In this document: piece by piece, positions 22,986 to 32,609 of the stretch
Numbering within the stretch: position 1 is the first letter of the stretch
Layout: every line of letters starts with the position of its first letter
Assembly (NCBI RefSeq): GCF_037975245.1
Contig: NC_092561.1
Location: forward strand, 8,366,001 to 8,430,000
From: Apostichopus japonicus
Taxonomy: Eukaryota; Echinodermata; Holothuroidea; Aspidochirotida; Stichopodidae
Length of the DNA: 64,000 nucleotides
Direction: 5' to 3'
Notes under the pieces: model-generated
Seen by the model: the letters and a program-made list of their open reading frames with translations, nothing else
Databases searched by the model: none
Told to the model about the DNA's origin: nothing
Position numbers and translations under genes: made by a program

Positions 22986-23859
22986 GACACGTAAGAATTT
23001 CATGGCTTTTCTCGTTTTGTTTTGGTTGTTTTTGCTTTGTAGTGACTTCTTTCGGTTGATCTTAATTTTTTGCAAATGGCATAATAGGTATATATATTTA
23101 AGCAGACTAACTGAACGCTATATAGTATGCTAACTTCTGCGATGTTATCGCGTAGATATTAGCCATTAGTCGTTCCAAGTTTGAGAAACTAGCTCTCTTC
23201 TTTGGATAACTTATAACCTATATATAATCCGAGCGTGATTTCTTTCGACTACATACACTTACATTACATTTGTCTTTTGTTTGTTTGTCTATATAGCCCC
23301 CGAAGGTCCAGTCTCTTCAGCCATACGCCAAGATAACTGGTTCATTATTCGTGACGTCATTAGCCACGCACGTGACGACGGTCAGAAAGCATTAAAGAGA
23401 TCAAAGGCCGTAACTAATTTACTCGAGGAAAAGAGAGACGATTTGTTACCACTAACGGCTGGTACCAAGACTACTAACAGACGCAGATATCGGCACCATG
23501 TGACTGTCAAGGCCAAACATGGGAGAATGCCTCCAAATATTGGACAACTCTCCGACGAGAAAGAAAGTGAAATCGTAATGGATGGCATATTAACCGAAGA
23601 GGAGAGAAGACTTTTAAATCAAAATGTAGAACATACGGAAGAGGATAAGAGACGTCAACAGAGAATCGAACGACTCAGAAAAGAAGAAATTTTGGAATGT
23701 GAAAAAGAGAAAATCGATGCCACAGCCGAGGAAGAAAAACTGCTTGCTTTCATTAAGACAAATGAAGACACTGCCCCATTAACCGATCGGCTTGATCGGT
23801 TAACCGAACAGGAATTGGATGACGTCATTGAGAGCATTATGAAAATCGATGTAGGATAA
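22891..23859 (+). CDS. two-exon gene of unknown function (220 codons)
   Basis: Exon 1 runs from the ATG at 22,891 to 22,990 (donor CAC|GTAAGA); exon 2 runs from 23,297 (acceptor TATATAG after a T-rich tract) to the TAA at 23,857-23,859. The phases agree (one base plus two bases make a Pro codon). An AATAAA lies 97 bases past the stop (23,956-23,961). Residues 1-32 are two copies of a 16-residue unit beginning MGNQMN, from a 48-bp duplication. Exon 2 encodes a basic segment (KRSKAV, TTNRRRYRHHVTVKAKHGR), then a Glu/Lys/Arg-rich stretch likely to form a coiled coil (EEERRLLNQ, DKRRQQRIERLRKEE), and an acidic C-terminus. There is no signal peptide, membrane segment or known catalytic motif. I do not recognise the family. 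An acceptor-like TTTTCAG at 22,864-22,870 leaves open further upstream exons. Confidence 0.6.
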
Positions 23860-23955
23860 GCTACGTCATTTAACATTTATAATAACCTTTTCTGTCGATT
23901 TAAGAGAAAAAAATAGAACACTGACTTGAGGTGAAATGAAATATATAAACCATTG

Positions 23956-23961
23956 AATAAA
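23956..23961 (+). terminator. poly(A) signal AATAAA
   Basis: AATAAA 97 bases after the stop of the two-exon unknown gene, in AT-rich sequence; a suitable 3'-end processing signal. Confidence 0.55.
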
Positions 23962-25095
23962 TATGATGATTGCAAAATCTATATTTCTTTTCCATCCCGT
24001 GTTATCAAAGACTCTCGCGGAACAGGTTGTCCAGAAAAATATGTGAGATGTAACACATTATAATTCATGAATACTCTGTACACTACAATGTCGTATTGAG
24101 GCTACCGTATAGTAATGCCCATACAACTGTTTGCCATCACTTTTTTCGCCTGGTTTCCTCACCTGAAATTGGGAAATTATAAATACTTTAAAACTTCCTG
24201 CAATAATTGAAGGAAAAACCCATTTCAAGGATGCATAAATCACGGATATCATACGTACCTGACGTCAAATCAATACATACCTCCAAGTATTATTTATTTG
24301 CATATTCATGCAAAGTAATCTGCTTTTGAACTGGAATTGGAACTGAAAATGGTACGGAAGCTGGTAGATGATTTACAATTTACGAACATAATCACATCTG
24401 CTGATCTATTTCTGTGATTACAAAAAGACCCTGTTTATGACTAGCGCCACCTACATTAAAAATGTTTGCAGCGTCTGATCGATAGGACAGTCAATTTAAT
24501 CCAGTGCTACCTGGTCCCGCCAAAGGGCGAATCCCCTTTAACCAAAGAAAACAAAACACTGAAATTTGCACAGGGAAAACCTTTTTGCCAGACAGATTTG
24601 TGGTTTGCCCCTTCAAACCAAAGTCACATGTCCTACTAGCCAATTGAGCTTTGTTAAAAATCGACTATTTTGAAAATGTCTGATTTTTTAACTTGTTTTG
24701 CAGGTAATTAGCATTAAAAATGAAAAGTGTCGGTATTCGAGAGACCTGTGGGTCTTCTTCCTCCAGATAAATTCAGACGTGTATAGGTACATTTTGAAGA
24801 AAATTTTGGTCATGAAATAGGTCTATAGCTAGGTTTTGCACGCAAGGTTGTGCTAAAAACTATACTTTTACTTTTGATGTTGGGTTGGAAGGGAAGATAA
24901 GAGGTGCGGTGTACACCTTCTCGGATCATTGCCTGACTTGTTAGTAGACTTGCAGTGAGTCTGCGGGCCCACTCGTATCGTAGTCTGACTGCATGCACTC
25001 GCATCATGCCCTTATGTATTTGTACTCATTCTCGTACTGGAGGTACTCTGGAAATCTAGTATAAATATACTTTACTCCGGTGCTAAGAGCCATTA
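23962..25095. other. intergenic, nothing recognised
   Basis: No gene, RNA or recognisable element. Open frames here are short and lack supporting pattern. Confidence 0.5.
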
Positions 25096-25099
25096 TACT

Positions 25100-25530
25100 C
25101 ATACTTGTTCTCAGACCAATTTTGATTTTACTCGTACTCAAGCTGTTGTACTTGTGCTCATGCTGTTGCACTCGTACTCATGTTGTTGTATTCGTGCTCA
25201 GGCTGTCGTACTCGTACTCATGCTGTTGTACTCATGCTGTTGTACTCGTACTCATGCTGTTGTACTCATACTCATGCTGTTGTACTCGTACTCATGTTGT
25301 TGTACTCGTACTCAAGCTGTTGTACTCGTACTCATGCTGTTGTACTCGTACTCATGCCGTTGTACTCGTACTCATGCTGTTGTACTCGTACTCATGCTGT
25401 TGTACTCGTACTCATGCTGTTGTACTCGTACTCAAGCTGTTGTACTTGTACACATGCTGTTGTACTCTTACTCACCATGTTCTATTAGTACTCATGCTGT
25501 TACTCATACTGTTGTACTCGTATGCTATAA
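25100..25530. repeat. 20-bp minisatellite (TGCTGTTGTACTCGTACTCA)
   Basis: About twenty copies of a 20-bp unit with scattered substitutions and a few shortened units. As 20 is not a multiple of 3, the array is open in all three forward frames, producing three spurious Leu/Tyr/Ser/Cys-rich reading frames. A single unit-like word in reverse complement appears at 9,297-9,310. Confidence 0.93.
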
Positions 25531-25598
25531 GTTTGTTAGATTGAATACAAAGGTGAAGAAGTATAAAAAGCAAGCCAAACACAGAAGGCTGTTTCAAC

Positions 25599-25630
25599 CA
25601 CTGATCTGCACACTAGTGTACAGATCAGTG
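25599..25630. repeat. 32-bp near-perfect palindrome
   Basis: CACTGATCTGCACACTAGTG and what follows read nearly the same on both strands, with one mismatched pair, centred on ACTAGT. Confidence 0.8.
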
Positions 25631-25689
25631 ATTTCAACAGAGCAGTATGGTATCATACTGAAAGCAATCCTTTTCATAACTTAGTAACA

Positions 25690-28600
25690 TGTTTAACTGT
25701 TTTAGGTATACACGAACATCAAACGCATCCTCTCTGTATACGCTTTATCATCGTTGCAGATTACAGTCTTTGTCATGAACGTTAATAGCGATGACTGTAC
25801 AAGGACGATTTCTGATCCCCCCCACCATCCTCCCCCACCCAGCTTCACTTTTTTTCTTGGGGCTCTAAACATTGACGACCAATCTAATATTGATCATTAT
25901 GGCGTATTTCATTATACTTCTAAGAAACCCGTGTCTGTAGTTTAGTGTGCAGCATTATACTTATACACAAACGTGGCAAAAGTTTGTTAAATAGTGTGTA
26001 GGCTTAAGCTGTGCGAGGTTTTGTGCAAATAATTATGACTTTCGTCCCCGTATATATATCATTCATTCTTGTCCATTTATTATTTGTTTTCCTTTTTGAA
26101 TGACTGATATTCAGGCTCCTTCTTAGGACGTTCTAGGGGGGGGTGAGGCAGTCAACACCCCCGTTCTGGGCAGGGATCTATGTTTTGTATATAGTTAAGA
26201 TTGCTTAGATTCAGTACTTGTGTAATATTTTGTTAACCATAATATAAATGTATGTGACATAACCATGAAGTTAATATTAACGTCCCCCTCAGCAGAATAG
26301 ACAATTCTCTGCCGAAGAACATGTGGACCTTTGAAAAACTGGAAGGGGGATAGGGACGAGGAAGGGAGGGGATAGTGCGTGGACGTTCGTCGCATGCCCC
26401 CTTCCCACTGCGCACACTCCTGAAATTTTACCCTCACTGTTTCGCCATTGTCATGGTGTAATTAGTAACTTAACCTTTTAGACTTCTTGATTGGATATGA
26501 CCTTAGCCTTCTTAAGAGGGTCTGATGTCATGGGTCATGGGTGTCATGGGTCTGATGTCATGGGTCTGAGTCACCACATGTCTATGACAAGCCAACGGGC
26601 CATAAAATATTTCTTATCCACATTGTGTCGAGATAATTAATTAACCAATACAGCCTTTCATTCACGTGACACCTTCGATAACGAAAATATGAACGACGAG
26701 AATGAATCTCAAAAATCTTACGACATATAATGCCACTCAATCAGAAACTGCATTACGGGAGTTTTTTATATAAATGTTTGAGCATAATAATTTCCCGCCA
26801 ATAGTTCACGGCAACGTCCGTTCTTTTTCAAGCTTAATGATATTTCCAACTTTTCTTCGACGTTTCTGCTTCAGCGTCGGAATTATTCGGTAATGCATTG
26901 GCGTGATCTTAGCATCGTGTTTATGGTACTACCACAACGGGCCACATCGGCTGTGTAATATATGCATGAGCAAAAATAGTAACCAATCAGTTCATCGTTT
27001 CCATCCGTCTGTTCATGCAATATCTGCCTACGCGTAAGTTGTCGAAAAGTCGAAAGCGCGTCGTTGCCGAATAACTTTTTTGTTGCGGAAACTGCAGTTA
27101 GATGAGATTTCAATTTGTATAATATCGCTTGCATTTGCGCAACAACCCGACACGGTATTCGCAGTCTACACTTGCGTTACACCCAACATAGTTCCAAAAA
27201 CGCGTCGAAATCTTTGATAACATGGAATGAGCATTAACAGGCACTATTTATTACATTTTTAGTTTTAAGTTTTCAACAATTGGCGGCACTATAAATGTCA
27301 AATTGAGAATAACTTATTTATAAGTATCATTTACATGTTTTTGCTTGTGACTAAACAGCCTCTAATATCTACACTTTAGAAAACCCCTCGTTTCTTGACA
27401 ACAAGATGCGCTCTACTGTTATCGTGTCACACCGGCTACACTTCTGAGAATTTGAAACACTTTCCGTTTTGTAAAAGCTTACACACACAACACAACACAC
27501 CCGTACACACGCACGCATACACTCAAAGAAAATTATTGACGCCAAAACTATACGACAACAATTTTATGTATATATGTTCCTAAATGCGAGCCCAGCCGTT
27601 CATATAGAAATTACACAGTCTACAATGTATGAAGGAGCTATTTCGTGCTAGAGTTACTACTTCTGAGAAGACAAGAAGACATTGGGTAGAATTGTGCTAA
27701 AATTTTCTAAAGCCTCTTACATACCAATTCACCCCCCCCCCCCCCCCCCCCTCTCTCTCTCTTTTGACTGTATTTTGCTATGCTATCGAGTTCTACAGGA
27801 GCTATGATTATTTTGGCAACTAATCCCTGAGGCCAGTGGTAAGCCCTTCAATAGACCCCACGCGACAACCTATTGTCCACAACGCGTGCCTTTTGTGTTC
27901 ACAACCACACTAGCGCGTGGGTTGTTCCTTTCAACGCAGGACAAAAACCTTTTCAATGTGTTGAATAAATAGACCTTTTATCAAAAGAGGGTCATTGAAA
28001 TAGCTAAGGTTCTTTTCATTTTCTTTATGTTTTTTTTTCTCTTTTTCTTTTTCTATTTCTTCTTAATTTTTGGTTTTTCTTCTTCTTCTTCTTCGTTTTT
28101 TCTCTTTCTCTTCCTATATAGCTATTAAATAAGTTTTATTTTAATAACCCCTAGCGATGTGGTCGTCGCCCATCAGATAATGAGGGGGCTTTTGGTAGAC
28201 CTCTTGGGGGGAGTTATTTAGCCCTAATGATAATAACCAGAACTTGCATAGGGGATACTAGTCCCTCCATGGTTTCGTATTGTTAAAGAAAAAAAAACCA
28301 CGAGAAAACAAAATGAATGAGAGAAATACCAAAGCCTGTACAAAATAAAAAGCGCCTTTCTATAAAAGATCAACCCGTAGAGAGAAAGACGGGGAAAGTC
28401 AACCCTAAGCAACTCACAAATATTCCGAACGATAAAGAATGTCATGAATGGGTGAAGGATAATTTAAAGGTAGTCAGTATAGGCCCTAAATTATAGCACG
28501 CTATAATTGCTACACGTTTTTCAAAAAGTACTTTCCTGGCTGAGGTCTACAACTTGTTCTCAGATACCTTTAAGTAACACACACAATGAGTAAATTTCCC

Positions 28601-28880
28601 AGTCGGAGGAACATTTTCTCGAAGAACGGTAATAAAAACAGTCTAAGAATTTTGACCAAAAGGTGACCATATTTGAATATCTAGCATATTTGGGGCCAAT
28701 ACAGCATACCTTTAAGGAATATAATTTCAAGTTGAAGTGTCGTAGTGGGACCGAGTTGCAGAAAACAGTTTAGTGCAGAATATTTTGACAAATTTAATAA
28801 AAACATAAACTAATTTTGCTTTCAAGATATTGACCTTTGGCCTTTTATTTAACAATCTGGACTGCTCATTTAAAAAAACA
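25690..28880. other. intergenic, low-complexity patches only
   Basis: Holds short TGGGTCTGATGTCA repeats (26,518-26,570), a CpG-richer patch (26,840-27,190), a 20-base poly-C run then (CT)n (27,732-27,760) and a pyrimidine tract (28,010-28,115). No gene can be supported. Confidence 0.5.
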
Positions 28881-28890
28881 AATTTGATGA

Positions 28891-28978
28891 TGACGTCAGC
28901 TCCTCGGTCCATGCGTAATTGTTTATGTAAATCAGCCCAGCGTATGAATATTCAGTAATAGTTATGCAGGTATATAAA
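28891..28978 (+). promoter_or_regulatory. possible promoter: CRE plus TATA box
   Basis: A perfect cAMP-response element TGACGTCA (28,891-28,898) lies 72 bases upstream of TATATAAA (28,971-28,978). The spacing suits a TATA promoter, but no downstream coding sequence is recognised, so this may be chance or serve a noncoding transcript. Confidence 0.25.
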
Positions 28979-29489
28979 CGCTCAAAACCGATGTTTTCGT
29001 GTGCATAAACAAAATTCTGCATACTCGGGTTGAATGAAGTCTGCGCGCCATTTGTCCATGATAATTTTAGTATATATGTAAAACCATGGTGCAGTAAATC
29101 TAATGGCCAGAGTTTTATATTCCAATTAGGCTATAAACCTTGGTACATCTGCTATGTCATATAGAGATAAGTATAATTAGTTCTATGTGTATATAATCTG
29201 GATGTAGCTATATACCACCTTTCTCATACATACTTAGCAAAGTTTCTTTAATTAATCGGCCTTTGGCTTCGATCAGGTGTAGCATTATGTTCTCATTTTA
29301 GGGGAATCGTTTTACACATCTGACGATGGTCACACAGTCATAGTCCCCGGATGCAAGTGGACTGGGTTCGAGAGCAGATCGGTCGGTTTGGTGTTTGGTT
29401 TTTCGTGCACGGCGGGTTCTTTCCTGGGTGACATATCTCAAATAGTATCATGTGTCGCATTATGTTCCTCTCTATAGGGGAATCGTTTG

Positions 29490-29524
29490 ACCATGGAGGT
29501 AAAAACAGTTTTTACCTCCATGGT
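29490..29524. repeat. 35-bp palindrome, apparently an inserted mini-element
   Basis: Seventeen-base arms ACCATGGAGGTAAAAAC and GTTTTTACCTCCATGGT are perfect complements around one base. It sits between two copies of GTTTGA, inside one of two diverged copies of a longer segment (29,280-29,335 and 29,460-29,560); the other copy lacks it. Confidence 0.8.
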
Positions 29525-30072
29525 TTGACACACCTGACGATGAGCACACGGTCACAGGTCCTTTAAACAAAAATATCTTCAATCGAGGTTACAGGATTTA
29601 TCCTTCTTACAATACTTCGATATACACTGTTTTTTAATAACGTTTATCCTTTGATGAATCCCTTTAAAATTGCCTTATTCAACCCTTCTGAATGTTTCAG
29701 AATTAATATTGATGAACCAGAATGATACCCAGGAGAGTTCTAATATGTCTGCTTTCTTTTCTGTCTTTTAAAACCATGCATTTTTTTAAGCGGATAAAAT
29801 TTGTGACCAATTAATTAAAAACTGCAAGCAATTTGTACAGCGAATTTTGTGCAGCACTGCAGTATATCGATGAGTTTAGTCTTAAGGGCATCATCGGTTA
29901 TAAGTCATAAAGTTAAGGGTATGTCCGAAGGCAAATGCTTTCCCCTGGACAAAAGAAAGCACTTCCTTCTGGGTATAACCTTCAGAAAGAAGAACAATTC
30001 CAATATGAATATTTGCTAGCGTATGATGTGGGTAAGTGGGTGTCAAAATGAAGGCGGAACCATGCATAGCAA

Positions 30073-30184
30073 TATATATATATATATATATAGCCTATAT
30101 ATATATATAGCCTATATATATATATAGCCTATATATATATATAGCCTATATATATATATATATATGTATATATAGCCTATATAG

Positions 30185-30205
<21 letters not shown>
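30073..30205. repeat. (TA)n satellite with AGCC interruptions
   Basis: TATATATATAGCC units in tandem; similar arrays recur at 30,290-30,442 and 30,715-30,786. Confidence 0.85.
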
Positions 30206-30215
<10 letters not shown>

Positions 30216-30219
<4 letters not shown>

Positions 30220-30290
30220 TTTGAATTTTGCAGCCAAACCTCTACTCAGAGTTTCATGCTTACTAGTAATCGTCAGGAGGTGTACTCAGG
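30216..30290. repeat. direct copy of the fold-back element's left end
   Basis: 75 bp nearly identical to 30,444-30,518 (AATTTTGAATTTTGCAGCC ... GTGTACTCAGG), flanked on both sides by TA/AGCC satellite. Confidence 0.85.
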
Positions 30291-30397
30291 ATATATATAT
30301 ATATATATATAGCCTATATATATATATAGCCTATATATATATATAGCCTATATATATATATATAGCCTATATATAGCCTATATATATGTATATATAG

Positions 30398-30442
<45 letters not shown>

Positions 30443-30445
<3 letters not shown>

Positions 30446-30645
30446 TTTTGAATTTTGCAGCCAAACCTCTACTCAGAGTTTCATGCTTACTAGTAATCGT
30501 CAGGAGGTGTACTCAGGAGGATTACTGTGCATGGAGTAGGCATGAGTAAGCATGGAGTATGCAGGGCATGGAGTATGCAGGCATGAGTAAGCAGGAGTAA
30601 GCATGAAACTCTGAGTAGAGGTTTGGCTGCAAAATTCAAAATTTA
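30443..30645. mobile_element. fold-back (MITE-like) element embedded in TA satellite
   Basis: The left arm (from 30,444: TAATTTTGAATTTTGCAGCC...) and right arm (ending 30,645) are inverted copies of about 49 bp with few differences, covering CCAAACCTCTACTCAGAG. The short interior has repeats of GCATGGAGTATGCAG. TA satellite abuts its left side and resumes about 70 bp to its right. No coding capacity. Confidence 0.65.
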
Positions 30646-30710
30646 CATTACGCTCTTCTTCATAACGCGGAATTGAGCACTCTGTCGTGTTCTACTTGGA
30701 ACATTTTATA

Positions 30711-30714
<4 letters not shown>

Positions 30715-30749
<35 letters not shown>

Positions 30750-30786
30750 TATATATATATAGCCTATATATATATATATATATTTA
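30715..30786. repeat. (TA)n satellite
   Basis: TA alternation with one AGCC interruption, continuing the satellite seen at 30,073-30,442. Confidence 0.85.
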
Positions 30787-30959
30787 GACCGGTACGTACC
30801 AGTGTGGTTATAATAACCCAACAGTAACGTACATAGGGATGCTTTAGAATCAGCTTGAAACCCTTTCTTTTTTTTCAATTCCGATAGGGACAAACCAGGG
30901 TTTCACAATAAGCATTGTATACGCTGCCAAGAAAAAAAAAGTGTCCACCCATTTTTCTC

Positions 30960-31790
30960 TGAAGTTTTTTAGCCTTTTCGTCTTTCTTTGTCTTCTTATC
31001 TCTCTCTCTCTCTCTTTTCTTTAACGTTTCGATCTTATCAATGTATCAGGTAATTAATAGGACATTATGCCTAATCTATAAATTTACTCCTTATGAATGA
31101 ATTGTCTATTGTACCAACAAAAGACCATCGGTGTTATAAAGATGTTTGATAATTTAACGGGTGACTAACCTTTTCAATCGAGCGCCTTTGCTACAAAACC
31201 ACAATAACCTTGTCAAGTGCTTAGAAGCCTTAATAATTTCAAGATAAAAAAAATATATCACACATCATTCAACATATATAAAAGTACAGTGAACTGCGAT
31301 TTTTTTTTGTCTTCTTTTTTTTCATTCTCATTGGTCCATTGTCTCTTCCCTATTGTGTTTTTAACAATCGAGTCGCGCGCCGTTAAATAGGGGCCTTGCA
31401 TAGACAGATATCTAAGTCACCGGGAGAATGTGAAACAAAACGTGCGATAGATAGCAATTTACCCGCTCTGTAGGCCAACAAAGGTTATACTTACGACTGA
31501 AAATTCATCGTTCCCTGAAAATAATACTAAAGAGAGAAGGGAACAAAGAGGCTACTTTTTTATGACTTTATTGTCGATAAAAACGACCATTGTTTCCACT
31601 AAAAAAGAAGGCGTTTCGTTTGACCTTGTGATCCCATTATAAACTTTTTTTTCAATATTACCAAAGAAACTTATAACTTACAAGTTGGACACAAAGCTTT
31701 AGTGCGCATGCCCAGTTAAATAACGTACACGGTTACAGGCATAACGTCACATGGCATATAAGTAGCGTTCGGTAAAACCCGATATTTTGC
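30960..31790. other. intergenic, nothing recognised
   Basis: Contains a (CT)n patch near 30,998-31,013 and no supportable gene. Confidence 0.5.
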
Positions 31791-31866
31791 ATAAAGTGCC
31801 TCAATATGAGTTGTGAAAATTTAATGCAATTTCAAAGTCAGCATTATGAAACAATGAAGCGCTTTT

Positions 31867-32265
31867 CAGTGGCGGAGCTAGGGGTATTGGTCAGTGGGGG
31901 ACGAGAATGGTCTGTAGGGGCGCTTTCGACACTATCTAAGCGGAGCGCAACCACAGGTTGGTGCGGGGCGTACCGATTTTTTTTTGAGTAAAGATACTCC
32001 CTAGATCGCCGGAAATTACCCTTTCCAGGCCTTGCTTATTTGCAGATAAACGAAGAATACATAGGTGCCATCCCCATTTTGTCAGAAAATTACACCAACA
32101 AAATGTGACAAATGTCAATAGGTATTTGAGAGCGCAATAAAAAAGTCAATAATCGCGAATAAGTAAAAGTGGTAAAAAGCTGAAAAGGGCGCCAGCAGTC
32201 CATTTGAGTCCGTCAGGGGGGGGGGGGAATCCGCCCCCTCTGACTGCATGGACGCTCCGCAACTG
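31867..32265. mobile_element. hAT MITE with exact 8-bp duplication and empty-site paralogue
   Basis: Terminal repeats CAGTGGCGGAGC (31,867-31,878) and GCTCCGCAACTG (32,254-32,265) pair at 11 of 12 positions. The flanks are GCGCTTTT on both sides (31,859-31,866 and 32,266-32,273). The 399-bp element is noncoding. A diverged copy of the flanking sequence at about 32,470-32,590 lacks the element and reads straight through GAAGCACTTTGAGGTCCAAT, showing the pre-insertion state. Inside, in inverse orientation, lies the module shared with the other hAT-like elements. Confidence 0.87.
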
Positions 32266-32570
32266 GCGCTTTTAGGTCCAATGATGCCCCTGAGTAAAGT
32301 GGAAGACGGCAAAGAAAAAGGAAATAAATATATAAAAAATGTGATATGGGTCAGTTACAAAAGCACTTGATTTTCACACTCTAGAACATAAAAATACGTT
32401 TTAAATTGGCATTTAATAAGTTGAGCGTTCCATAAAACTTGTAGAGGTCACGCCGATGGTGTCGCCTTATATTTGCATAAAAACTGCCTTAAAATGTGTT
32501 GTGAAAGATATAATGCTATAGTCAACATAATGAAACAGGGAAGCACTTTGAGGTCCAATGCATGATGCCT

Positions 32571-32604
32571 CTGGGTAATGTGGCGTTACCGCCACATTAC
32601 CCAG
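32571..32604. repeat. perfect 15-bp hairpin with 4-base loop
   Basis: CTGGGTAATGTGGCG and CGCCACATTACCCAG flank a TTAC loop, at the end of the diverged paralogue of the hAT MITE flank. The other copy of this sequence (32,296-32,310) has only one arm. Confidence 0.85.
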
Positions 32605-32609
32605 GCGTT

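Noticed and set aside
25080-25684. Three overlapping Leu/Tyr/Ser/Cys-rich frames of 100-176 codons
   Set aside because: All come from the 20-bp minisatellite read in three frames.
30073-30442. CRISPR-like spaced repeats (TATATATAGCC)
   Set aside because: Eukaryotic simple-sequence satellite; no unique spacers of constant length and no cas genes.
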